The notes beneath the pieces are model-generated. The model did no database searches and was not told the origin of the DNA. It saw only the letters and a program-made list of their open reading frames with translations. From Pseudohaliea sp964438205 (GTDB taxonomy: Bacteria; Pseudomonadota; Gammaproteobacteria; Pseudomonadales; Halieaceae): a stretch of DNA of 64,000 bases. Each line of letters begins with the position of its first letter. The stretch's first letter is position 1. Positions 34,377 to 41,928 of the stretch are shown here, piece after piece. Both the position numbers and the translations under genes were made by a program. The DNA is taken from contig CAYTJQ010000010.1 in the NCBI GenBank assembly GCA_964438205.1, positions 11,902 through 75,901 of the forward strand. The letters are read 5' to 3'.

Positions 34377-35705
34377 ATGAGCCCCCTGGTAACACCCCCC
34401 TTTGCATCGCGCGGGGGATCGGCCGACGACGACGCGCTCCCCGAGCTCTTCGCCACGACGGAACTGGGCCTGACCCCCGGTGACTATGCCGAGCTCCTCG
34501 CCGGCAAGCGCGGCACCGACGACAGTGTCGCGGTACATGTCCGCCTGCCCTTCTGCCCGTCCCGCTGTCTCAACTGCGACCACCACACCACGGTCACGCA
34601 CAACAGCGAGGCCATCGACGAGTACATCGTCGGCCTCGAGCGTGAGATCAGCATGGTCACGGACCGTATCGGCCGCGGTCGCACGCTCACCCAGCTTCAC
34701 CTGGGCGGGGGCACCCCGAACTACCTGAGCGACACGCAACTCGTGCAGCTCATGGACGTCATCGATCGCCATTTCTCTGTACGCAGCGACACGGAGGCTT
34801 CCCTGGAGGCCAACCCGAAGCGCTGCTCGCCGTCGCAGCTGACCCTGCTGCGCGGTCTCGGTTTCAGCACCCTCGACCTGCAGATCCGCGATCTCGACAG
34901 CGCCGTGCAGCTGGCCATCGGCCGCTCCCACTCCCTGTCGGTGCTCGAGGACGTGATCGCCAGCGCGCGCAGCGAGGGTTTCGAGACCGTCAGCATGGAT
35001 CTCGTCTATGGTCTGCCGAACCAGTCGGTGGAAACCGTCCACGGCACCGTGAAGCACATGATCGAACTCGACCCGGATCGCATCATGTGCCAGACCTTCT
35101 CGCCGCGCCCGTCCGTATTCAAGCACCAGCGCGCGCTCGACGCCGAGGGGCTGCCGTCCCTGGCCGACAAGGTGGCCATGTTCAACACCGCCAGCGAGAC
35201 CCTCATGGGCAGCGGCTACGAATGGGTGGGGCTCGACTGCTTCGCCCGCGAGCACGACGCGCTCACCCGGGCCAAGCACGCCGGGCACCTGCACCGGAAC
35301 TGGGTCGGCTACACGGACCGCGACACCGGCGATCTCTACGGTTTCGGGGCAGACGCGATCAGCCAGCTGCGCGAGGCGAACGTGCAGAACAAGGTGCAGC
35401 TGGGCGAGTGGCACGCGGCCCTCCACCGGGGCGAACTGCCGCTCTGCACCGGGGAGCGCATCAGCGAGAGCGAGCAGCGCCAGCAGGCGGCCCTGAACGC
35501 CCTGTTGTGCAACCTGGAGCTGTCAGACTACGGTGACCTCCTCGAGGACAGCACGCTGCTCAAGGAACTCGCAAGCAAAGGTTTCGTGGAGATTTCCGAC
35601 GACAAGGTCTCGGTCACCGAGTACGGCCGCTTCGCGCTGCACCAGCGCTGGAGCGATGCCTCGCCCCATTACCGCACCGCACTCGGCATGGCGCTGGCTT
35701 CCTAG
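34377..35705 (+). CDS. hemN: HemN-type oxygen-independent coproporphyrinogen III oxidase (divergent)
   Basis: A 442-residue radical-SAM protein. HemN turns coproporphyrinogen III into protoporphyrinogen IX without oxygen, feeding haem and bacteriochlorophyll. The motif here is CPSRCLNCDHH: the three cluster cysteines in CX3CX2C are kept, but the fourth cysteine of HemN (E. coli Cys71) is a histidine. The second motif LHLGGGTPNYLS is present. Length suits HemN better than HemW. ATG 34377 follows GGAGG at good distance; the frame is open to 34290. The photosynthesis cluster position and the PpsR-type promoter support a role in pigment supply; an altered activity remains possible. Confidence 0.82.
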   Translation: MSPLVTPPFASRGGSADDDALPELFATTELGLTPGDYAELLAGKRGTDDSVAVHVRLPFCPSRCLNCDHHTTVTHNSEAIDEYIVGLEREISMVTDRIGRGRTLTQLHLGGGTPNYLSDTQLVQLMDVIDRHFSVRSDTEASLEANPKRCSPSQLTLLRGLGFSTLDLQIRDLDSAVQLAIGRSHSLSVLEDVIASARSEGFETVSMDLVYGLPNQSVETVHGTVKHMIELDPDRIMCQTFSPRPSVFKHQRALDAEGLPSLADKVAMFNTASETLMGSGYEWVGLDCFAREHDALTRAKHAGHLHRNWVGYTDRDTGDLYGFGADAISQLREANVQNKVQLGEWHAALHRGELPLCTGERISESEQRQQAALNALLCNLELSDYGDLLEDSTLLKELASKGFVEISDDKVSVTEYGRFALHQRWSDASPHYRTALGMALAS

Positions 35706-35728
35706 CAACACGCCTGTAAAGGAAACAT

Positions 35729-35756
35729 ACCCGGCGGCCGGGGCGGATGCCCGGGT
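35729..35756. terminator. Possible bidirectional terminator between hemN and idi
   Basis: ACCCGG and CCGGGT pair across a 16-base loop in the 56-base gap between the convergent hemN and idi stops. Weak stem, no U-tract; position is the main support. Confidence 0.3.
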
Positions 35757-35761
35757 CGGGT

Positions 35762-36370
35762 TCAGCCCGCCTCAGCCAGGCGCTTCCCCGGCGTGCGGAA
35801 CAGGTCCTCCACCCGACCCCGGTAGGGGCCTCGCAGCGCTGCCCACTCGAGCTTGAACCAGGGCGTGAAACGCTCCGGCTCCCGCGCCAGCCAGGCGTCC
35901 ACCGCCGAGCAATCGAACCAGCCCCAGGCGGCGATCTCGCTAGCGTTGGGGCGCGGCGCAAGCGGCTGCTGCAGGGCGCCGATATAGACTGAGCACAGCT
36001 CCCGCTCGCTACCGACGTCGAGATAGCGTGCCGCGTACTCGAACTTGTAGAGGTAGACCAGCTCGGCGGCTACCCCCAGTTCCTGCTGCAGGCGGCGCTG
36101 CGTGGCCGTGTGGTTGCATTCGCCCCGTCGCGGATGGCTGCAGCAGCTGTTGGTCCAGAAGCCCGGCCACAGCGGTTTCTCGGCGCTGCGCTCATGCAGG
36201 AGCACGGTATCTGCGTCAAGGAAGAGGAAAACAGAAAAAGCGCGGTGCAGTTGGCCGTCACCGGCATGTACCCGCTCCTTGCTCTCGTGCCCGGTGGGCA
36301 GGTCATCGCCATCGACGAGGATCAGTGGCTCGTCGGCAAAGGAAACCTGTTGTCCCCTGGCAAGCTGCAT
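35762..36370 (-). CDS. idi: Isopentenyl-diphosphate delta-isomerase (type I)
   Basis: Interconverts isopentenyl and dimethylallyl diphosphate for GGPP, carotenoid and bacteriochlorophyll tail synthesis. The 202-residue Nudix-fold protein has the active-site cysteine in WTNSCCSHPRRGE with the metal-binding histidine, and the second catalytic region around KFEYAARYLDVGSERELCSVY. It lies downstream of pufA behind a hairpin, in the same direction. idi near the puf genes is known from several purple bacteria. Confidence 0.93.
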   Translation of the reverse strand: MQLARGQQVSFADEPLILVDGDDLPTGHESKERVHAGDGQLHRAFSVFLFLDADTVLLHERSAEKPLWPGFWTNSCCSHPRRGECNHTATQRRLQQELGVAAELVYLYKFEYAARYLDVGSERELCSVYIGALQQPLAPRPNASEIAAWGWFDCSAVDAWLAREPERFTPWFKLEWAALRGPYRGRVEDLFRTPGKRLAEAG

Positions 36371-36485
36371 GATGGTGCTCTCCCGCGAAGTCGCGCTACC
36401 GGGTCGCGATCAATGGGCACGATAGGGGCCGCGTGCGCCAGGCGCCGCGGCGGAATCTCTGAAAGAGATAACTCGAAAGAGCTCC

Positions 36486-36505
36486 GCCCGCCGCGAACGG
36501 CGGGC
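36486..36505 (-). terminator. Terminator after pufA
   Basis: An 8-bp stem (GCCCGCCG and CGGCGGGC) closed by a TTCG tetraloop as read on the minus strand, 25 bases past the pufA stop. A short pyrimidine-rich stretch follows. Probably ends or protects the puf transcript before idi. Confidence 0.65.
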
Positions 36506-36530
36506 TTCACTCCGTCAGGTTACCGACGAA

Positions 36531-36722
36531 CTACGCTTTCGACTCTGGCAGCGGAGCCACTTCAGCAGAGGCCGTAGCCGCAGCCGGAGCGTCTTCCTCG
36601 AGCCAGTTGAAGCGTTCTGTGCTCAGCAGGATGAAATGAATCAACAATGCCAAGGTAAACAGAAACGCCGCCGTCGCGATCATGATTCGCCTGGGATCAA
36701 AAATCAGCCAGATCCTGTACAT
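36531..36722 (-). CDS. pufA: Light-harvesting 1 alpha polypeptide
   Basis: A 63-residue single-helix LH1 antenna protein. The N-terminal MYRIWLIFDPRR, the membrane helix with the bacteriochlorophyll-ligating His29 (LLIHFILLSTERFNWL) and the Trp40 after it are diagnostic of LH1 alpha. The C terminus is an Ala/Pro-rich tail (about residues 42-63). GGAG lies about seven bases before the ATG. It follows pufB by 76 bases and is the last structural gene of the puf unit. Confidence 0.95.
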   Translation of the reverse strand: MYRIWLIFDPRRIMIATAAFLFTLALLIHFILLSTERFNWLEEDAPAAATASAEVAPLPESKA

Positions 36723-36798
36723 TTCGCTTCTCCAAGTTGTTGCGGCTTACCGGTCCTTAGCCGGCCCTGCCGCGGGTTTTACTCGCGGTGCTTCTGAC

Positions 36799-36948
36799 CT
36801 ATACCAGCCAGGGCTTCCACATCCAGACGAGGATATGTGCCACCACGGCCACTGCGGTGAAGCCCAGGAAACCTTGCATAAAGAAGCTGTGGAATTCCTT
36901 GGCCTCGTCACTAGACAGCCCGGAAGGACTGTTGATTTGCTCACTCAT
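36799..36948 (-). CDS. pufB: Light-harvesting 1 beta polypeptide
   Basis: A 49-residue antenna protein starting MSEQINSPSGLSSDEAKEF. The membrane helix FTAVAVVAHILVWMWKPWL has the bacteriochlorophyll-binding His38 and the beta-type WKPWL end; His20 lies at the membrane entry. The start is ATG 36948 with GGGAGG eight bases ahead on the minus strand. Together with PufA it forms the ring around the reaction centre. The pair is downstream of pufC, and no second copy lies before pufL. Confidence 0.95.
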   Translation of the reverse strand: MSEQINSPSGLSSDEAKEFHSFFMQGFLGFTAVAVVAHILVWMWKPWLV

Positions 36949-37056
36949 GGTTTATACCTCCCATGTGTTTCTTCCGTTAACAGCCCATGCGTGTTGCCTG
37001 GGTTGTCCACTTTGCGCAGCCGCACCCTAAGGCTCTGACTACGCGTCTCCCTCGCC

Positions 37057-37087
37057 GGGGGGTCCCGGGGCGGGCCCCGGAGGCCCC
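37057..37087 (-). promoter_or_regulatory. Strong G+C hairpin between pufC and pufB
   Basis: A CCGGGG/CCCCGG stem with a four-base loop (37065-37080), extended outward by imperfect G/C pairing to 37057-37087. It lies in the 174-base pufC-pufB gap, 109 bases before pufB. Segment-specific hairpins around pufBA are known to set mRNA stability in Rhodobacter; this one may do the same, or mark the end of the upstream message. Confidence 0.5.
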
Positions 37088-37122
37088 GCGCGGCGAAGAA
37101 TTCCGTCAGCGCGCGTCGCGCG

Positions 37123-38223
37123 CTATTCGCCGCCACCCATGGTGCCGACTGCCGGTACCGGGCCATCGCGCTCGGCCTTCGCGTCGGCGGCCTTCTCGGC
37201 CATCTCGACGGCCACACCACTCTTGGTGGCGAGGCTCGGGTAGGGGTCGATCATGTTCGCACCGTACATCGGCTTGTAGGCACCCTGGTGGCAGGTCATG
37301 CAGCTCACCTTGGGGACATCGCCCTCAGAGCCAAGGCGATGCGGCGGCAGCCATTCGCCCGTGGGCTTGATGTAACCGTTGTTGGTCTCGCGCACCATGC
37401 GGATCGCGTGCCAGGCCTTGACCCGCTGATAGGGGCTCTGCTCCCAGTTCGCGAAGGCGCGGCTGTTGTGGCAGAAGGTGCAGTTTGCGTTCAGCGACTC
37501 CGAGAAGTGCATCATCAACGCATAGGTCCACTCGGCCTGCTTGGTGCCGACATTCGGCCCCGTCGGCAGCGCGGTATTGCCCTGCAGGCTGATCGGGTAA
37601 TCCTCTTCGAGGAACGGCGTCAGCGGGTCGTAGGGCAGTGACGCATAGGCCACCGTCGGCGACGGGATGTTCTGTCCGCTATTGCCGAGTTTCGCCGACG
37701 TCTCCGGGCCCGGATCGTGCGACCAGACATACTGGGGCACGGCCTGGCCGCGGTGGCAGGTGTAGCAGGTGACACCGGCCGGGGCGACATGCTTCTCCCC
37801 CCAGTCCTCGTTCAGGCGCTGAGTCATGGCCAGCATGCTGCGGGCGACCTTCTTCGTGTAGACATCTTCGGAGGCGAAGTTGCCCGGCACGTGGCAGTAG
37901 TTACAGCCCTCTTCCGGCGATACCCATTCCGTGATGGAGGCCATCACGCGGGTGAACTCGCCCACGGTGAGGTCACCGAGGACCTCGATGTTCTCGTAGA
38001 GGTCGCCGGCCTTCGGGCCGCCCGGCGGCACCTGGGGGATGACGTCGGGCACCTTGTTCGCCGAGACGCTCTCGGCGCGCTCGGCCTTGTCGACGACCAG
38101 TTCCATGCCGGTGCCGCGGAAGCCGCGCTGCACCGTATCGTGCGGTGGCGGGTTGCAGGCCGCCAGGGTGGCCGTGGCGGCCACGGCCACCAGCGGCAAA
38201 CGGATCGTATGCAGTATGTTCAT
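37123..38223 (-). CDS. pufC: Reaction centre four-haem cytochrome c subunit
   Basis: Periplasmic donor to the special pair. The 366-residue lipoprotein has a signal peptide with lipobox LAAC (Cys23) and four CXXCH haem sites, CNYCH, CYTCH, CTFCH and CMTCH, in order. The C-terminal tail after the last haem is Ala/Lys-rich. The start overlaps the pufM stop (ATGA). This subunit is present in most purple sulphur bacteria and absent from Rhodobacter. Confidence 0.96.
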   Translation of the reverse strand: MNILHTIRLPLVAVAATATLAACNPPPHDTVQRGFRGTGMELVVDKAERAESVSANKVPDVIPQVPPGGPKAGDLYENIEVLGDLTVGEFTRVMASITEWVSPEEGCNYCHVPGNFASEDVYTKKVARSMLAMTQRLNEDWGEKHVAPAGVTCYTCHRGQAVPQYVWSHDPGPETSAKLGNSGQNIPSPTVAYASLPYDPLTPFLEEDYPISLQGNTALPTGPNVGTKQAEWTYALMMHFSESLNANCTFCHNSRAFANWEQSPYQRVKAWHAIRMVRETNNGYIKPTGEWLPPHRLGSEGDVPKVSCMTCHQGAYKPMYGANMIDPYPSLATKSGVAVEMAEKAADAKAERDGPVPAVGTMGGGE

Positions 38224-39191
38224 TGCCCCGCTCCTGTCGTCATCGGGTTCACCGGTGGCACGGCCTCGATCGGCGGATAGGCCGGCGCGACACCGTGCTT
38301 CACGGCCCAGAGGTACCAGTTCTCGACCACGGTCCCGGTCAGCAGGATGCCGATACCACCGGTGATCACCGTGAGTACCGCGAACCAGAGGCCCCAGCGG
38401 TGAATGGATTCCATGGTGGCGTTGAAGCCCATGGTCCAGCGCCAGAAGAGCTGGGCACGCTCGGCCGCGGTGCCGCGGTAGGTAATCTGGTCAATCTCCC
38501 GGTCGCCACCATAGCGACTGGTCGCGAGAATGGTAGCGCCATGCATCGCGAACAGCAGCGTCGAGCCGTAGAGGAAGGCAATCGACAGCATGTGGAAGGG
38601 GTTGTAGAACAGGTTGCCGTAGCGGATCGAGAAGGCCGCGGTCCAGTCGAGGTGCGGGAAGATCCCGAAGGGAACCGCTTCGGACCAGGACCCCATCAGC
38701 ACCGGCCGGATGAGGCCGAGCACCAGGTAGAGCCAGATGGCTGCCATGAAGGCCCAGGCGAGGTGCGTGCCCATGCCGTTGCGCCGCGCCAGGTTATAGG
38801 TGCGCACCCACCACAACAGGATAGACGCGGTCAGGAAGAAGCCGGCCATGAGCCACCAGCCCCCCTCGGCCAGCGGCGGGATGCTGAGACCGTACTCCGG
38901 CGGCGGCGGCTCGAGAGCCAGCCAGGGCAGGAGACGGATAAACTCCACCGGATCCCAGTTCACCGAGGCCCACATATTGAGGCCGATGATTTCAATGGCA
39001 ATGAAGCCGAACAGGATCGAGAGGATCCCGGTGCCGCCCAGATAGATGGGGCCCAGCTGCGCGTCACCGATCTTGCCGAGCCAGTAGTTCTCGGTCATGC
39101 CGGAGCGCTTGTCCGTGTCCGGACCGAGGTCCAGGCCGGGGTGCAGCGGGGCCTCGACCTGGAGGCGCGTAAACAGGTTCTGATATTCCAT
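38220..39191 (-). CDS. pufM: Photosynthetic reaction centre subunit M
   Basis: One half of the reaction centre core. The 323-residue protein has five membrane helices and the histidines that ligate bacteriochlorophyll and the non-haem iron in NPFHMLSIAFLYGSTLLFAM and the RWGLWFAVLTVITGGIGI region (each quoted only in part). The N terminus is MEYQNLFTRLQVEAP. It starts 14 bases after pufL and overlaps pufC. Confidence 0.97.
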   Translation of the reverse strand: MEYQNLFTRLQVEAPLHPGLDLGPDTDKRSGMTENYWLGKIGDAQLGPIYLGGTGILSILFGFIAIEIIGLNMWASVNWDPVEFIRLLPWLALEPPPPEYGLSIPPLAEGGWWLMAGFFLTASILLWWVRTYNLARRNGMGTHLAWAFMAAIWLYLVLGLIRPVLMGSWSEAVPFGIFPHLDWTAAFSIRYGNLFYNPFHMLSIAFLYGSTLLFAMHGATILATSRYGGDREIDQITYRGTAAERAQLFWRWTMGFNATMESIHRWGLWFAVLTVITGGIGILLTGTVVENWYLWAVKHGVAPAYPPIEAVPPVNPMTTGAGQ

Positions 39192-39205
39192 GGTCGTCTA
39201 CCCCC

Positions 39206-40030
39206 TTAGTTCCAGATGCCCAGCTCGAGCCACCAGTTCCACCACTCGGGCCAGCCCCTGGTCCAGAAGGGACCGCTGATGACGATGCAGACCGCGCTCC
39301 AGAAGCCCGCGGACAGGGCCAGGAAGAGGCCGAGGCGGTGGATGCCCAGGGCGCCGATCGAGTAGCCGACGTCATCGCGGAAGAACGAGTTCTCGTGTTC
39401 GGCGGTCTTTACTTTCTGTCCCTTCGGCGGATTGGTCACCGAGAGGATCAGGCCACCGTGCATGGACAGCGCCAGCGTGGTGGTGAAGAAGAAGGTGATC
39501 GCCAGCATGTGCGCCGGGTTGTAATGGAAGTGCAGGTACTGGTAGCCGACGTTGGATACCCAGTCGAGGTGGCTCAGGATGCCGTAGGGGAAGCCATGGC
39601 CCCAGGCACCGAGAAGCAGCGGCCGGATGATCACCAGGGTCACGTAGGCGAACACGGCCACGCCGTAGGCGAAGGGCACGTGCAGGCCCATGCCGAGCTT
39701 GCGCGATATCTCGACCTGCCTCAGCGCCCAGGACACGAAGGCGCCGGTCGCGCAGATGGTGATGATCTGCCACAACCCCCCCTCGTTCAGGGGCGCGAGG
39801 GCGAGACCGTAGCTCAGGTCCGGCGGCGCAATGTTGATCTGCCAGATGTTCCAGGTCGGCCCCTGCGAGGCGCCGTAGACGATCAGCAGGGTGCCGAGCA
39901 CCGAGAAGAAGATCGTCGTGACGCCGAAGAAGCCGACGTAGAAGGGACCGACCCAGAAATCGAAAAGGTCACCGCCCAGAAGGGTACCTCCCCTGACCCG
40001 GTACTTTTTCTCGAAACTCAACATCGTCAT
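39206..40030 (-). CDS. pufL: Photosynthetic reaction centre subunit L
   Basis: The other half of the reaction centre core, carrying the active electron path and QB site. A 274-residue protein starting MTMLSFEKKYRVRGG, five membrane helices, with the pigment and iron histidines in YLHFHYNPAHMLAITFFF and ALSMHGGLIL. The frame is open to 40069, but GGAGG lies seven bases before ATG 40030 on the minus strand. It directly follows pufQ; there are no antenna genes between. Confidence 0.97.
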   Translation of the reverse strand: MTMLSFEKKYRVRGGTLLGGDLFDFWVGPFYVGFFGVTTIFFSVLGTLLIVYGASQGPTWNIWQINIAPPDLSYGLALAPLNEGGLWQIITICATGAFVSWALRQVEISRKLGMGLHVPFAYGVAVFAYVTLVIIRPLLLGAWGHGFPYGILSHLDWVSNVGYQYLHFHYNPAHMLAITFFFTTTLALSMHGGLILSVTNPPKGQKVKTAEHENSFFRDDVGYSIGALGIHRLGLFLALSAGFWSAVCIVISGPFWTRGWPEWWNWWLELGIWN

Positions 40031-40139
40031 CGTTTTTCCTCCGGTCCAACCCAGGGACCCCGTAAACACACACTCGCCGCCCTGCCCGGGCTGGCGTTAT
40101 CCTTCCCCGCCACCGCGATCGCCGCGGCGCGACGCACCC

Positions 40140-40373
40140 TCAGCGCATGAACGCGTAGGGGATGACCGTGTACGCCGTGCGTCGTGCTTCGGCGAACAGC
40201 GACTCGTGCCGCGGCGCCGAACCGGCGAGCGGGCGGCAGCTGCGCGGCAGCAGCCGGCTCACGGCTGCCACCAGCAGGAACCACATCATGGAGACCGCGA
40301 TCAGGATGCGGAACTCGATGCGGTCGTGCAGCGCGGTCGCGTGTACATCGTGGTGCGCTTGACCAGTTTTCAT
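40140..40373 (-). CDS. pufQ: PufQ-like protein
   Basis: A 77-residue protein between bchZ and pufL. It has a polar N terminus, one membrane helix preceded by DRIEFR (about residues 17-42, FRILIAVSMMWFLLVAAVSR) and a basic-acidic tail SLFAEARRTAYTVIPY. This is the layout of PufQ, which in Rhodobacter binds bacteriochlorophyll precursors and stimulates their synthesis, and the position is the same. Overall similarity to Rhodobacter PufQ is only moderate. It has no antenna-type histidine within the helix. Confidence 0.75.
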   Translation of the reverse strand: MKTGQAHHDVHATALHDRIEFRILIAVSMMWFLLVAAVSRLLPRSCRPLAGSAPRHESLFAEARRTAYTVIPYAFMR

Positions 40374-40458
40374 GCTTTATCCCTCCCCTCGTTTTCCACG
40401 GGGTCGTTGTCTTCGCGCCGCGGCCCGGCCGTCGGCGTCGTCTGCCCGGTCCCGCTGC

Positions 40459-41928
40459 TCACGCAGCGCCTCCCGAGGCGAGCAGCTGGCGAGCCAGCTG
40501 CAGGTGTTGCAGGGTGACCTGCTCGGCGCCGCTGCCGCGCGCGGCGCTTTCTGCCGCGTCGCGCAGGCGCTTTGCCGCGGAGATCCTCACCAGGATCGGT
40601 TCGGCGGCCACGAGCTTGTCGAGGGCCATTTCGGCTTCTACCTCCCAGGCGATCGAGGTCCGCTCCCGGGCCGGGGTGGCCTCCGCCTTGTCGAGGTCCG
40701 TGCCGAGCGGCAGGATGTGGAACAGCGCGTCGAAGAGCGCGTTGCACACTTCCTGCACCAGGTAGCAGGCGCCGCCGTAACCCATGAACGGGGTCCCGGT
40801 GTGCCGACGAATGATCGTGCCGGGCAGCGACGCCGGGATGTACACGGCGCGCGCACCCACCTCGGCGAGGTACATGCGCTCGTTATAGCCGCCGAAGACC
40901 ACCAGGGGTGTCCTGGTCTGCACGGCCTCGCGAACCGCCTCGTTGTCGGTCTTGGCGCCGGCGCGCCGCTCGAAGGCAAAGTGGCACGGCAGTCCCAGCT
41001 CTTCCTCGAGGAAGTGGCGCACGCCGCGGCTGTAGGTCTCGTTGGCCGCGATGCCGAAACTGGCCGTGCCGAAAAAGTCCTGGGTGACGGAGCGCCACAG
41101 GTCCCAGATCGGCTTGATGGTGGTGTGCTTCTCCCGCGCAATGAAGGGCTGCGGGTCGAGGTCCAGCAGTTCGCCGAGCTTCTCGAGAAACTTGGTGGTG
41201 CTGTGCAGGCCGATGGGGGCCTGCAGGTAGGGCACGTCGAGCTCCTCGCAGAGCAGGCGGCCGAACTCCCGGTACATGCAGATGTTGACGTCGGCCTCGG
41301 CGAGCTTGCACACGTCGTCGATGTGGCAGCCGAGGGGAAAGACCATGTTGACCTCGGCGCCCATGCCCTCGACGAGCCGGCGGATTTCCGCGAGGTCCGA
41401 CCAGGTGTTGAACATGCCGTAGATCGGCCCGATGATGTTCACCCGCGGGGCGGCCTTGCCGGCCTCGCGCTTCTTCTCCCAGGCGGCGCGGAGCTTCTTG
41501 CCCTTCTTCGCGCCGAAGCGGGTCCACAGCCAGTTCATGGCGCGGTCGGCGCTCTGCCACTGGTCCTCGTCGATGGTACGGGGCAGGAAACGCTCGATAC
41601 CGGTGCCCTCCGGCGTCACCCCGCCGCCGATCATCTCGGCGATGGAGCCCGTGACCACCACGGCCGGGCGCTCCGGGTCCAGGGTCTCGTGGGCGCGGCG
41701 CATGGCCCCCTCGGTCCCGTGCTGGCCCAGTTCCTCTTCGGCGAGGCCCGTGACCACCACCGGCAGTTCGTGCGGCGGCAGCGCGTCGGTGTAGTGCAGG
41801 ACGGAGGTGACCGGCAGGTTCTCACAACCGACCGGGCCATCGATGATGGTCTGCAGGCCCTTGATGGCCGTGAACACGTACACGGAGCCCCAGTAGCCCC
41901 CCGCGCGATCGTGATCGAGCACCAGCAT
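40459..41928 (-). CDS. bchZ: Chlorophyllide a reductase subunit Z
   Basis: With BchY forms the catalytic component that reduces ring B of chlorophyllide a, the step that turns a chlorin into a bacteriochlorin. The protein has 489 residues from ATG 41928, beginning MLVLDHDRAGGYWGSVYVF, with the conserved cysteine in DGPVGCENLPVTS. The frame is open to 42672 inside bchY. TGATG overlap with bchY fixes the start. pufQ follows after 85 bases. Confidence 0.95.
   Translation of the reverse strand: MLVLDHDRAGGYWGSVYVFTAIKGLQTIIDGPVGCENLPVTSVLHYTDALPPHELPVVVTGLAEEELGQHGTEGAMRRAHETLDPERPAVVVTGSIAEMIGGGVTPEGTGIERFLPRTIDEDQWQSADRAMNWLWTRFGAKKGKKLRAAWEKKREAGKAAPRVNIIGPIYGMFNTWSDLAEIRRLVEGMGAEVNMVFPLGCHIDDVCKLAEADVNICMYREFGRLLCEELDVPYLQAPIGLHSTTKFLEKLGELLDLDPQPFIAREKHTTIKPIWDLWRSVTQDFFGTASFGIAANETYSRGVRHFLEEELGLPCHFAFERRAGAKTDNEAVREAVQTRTPLVVFGGYNERMYLAEVGARAVYIPASLPGTIIRRHTGTPFMGYGGACYLVQEVCNALFDALFHILPLGTDLDKAEATPARERTSIAWEVEAEMALDKLVAAEPILVRISAAKRLRDAAESAARGSGAEQVTLQHLQLARQLLASGGAA

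Noticed and set aside
40140..40373. The 77-residue protein as an antenna polypeptide or PufX
   Set aside because: It has no helix-embedded histidine with the WKPWL or HFILLSTERFNWL context, and PufX would lie after pufM. PufQ position and layout fit better.
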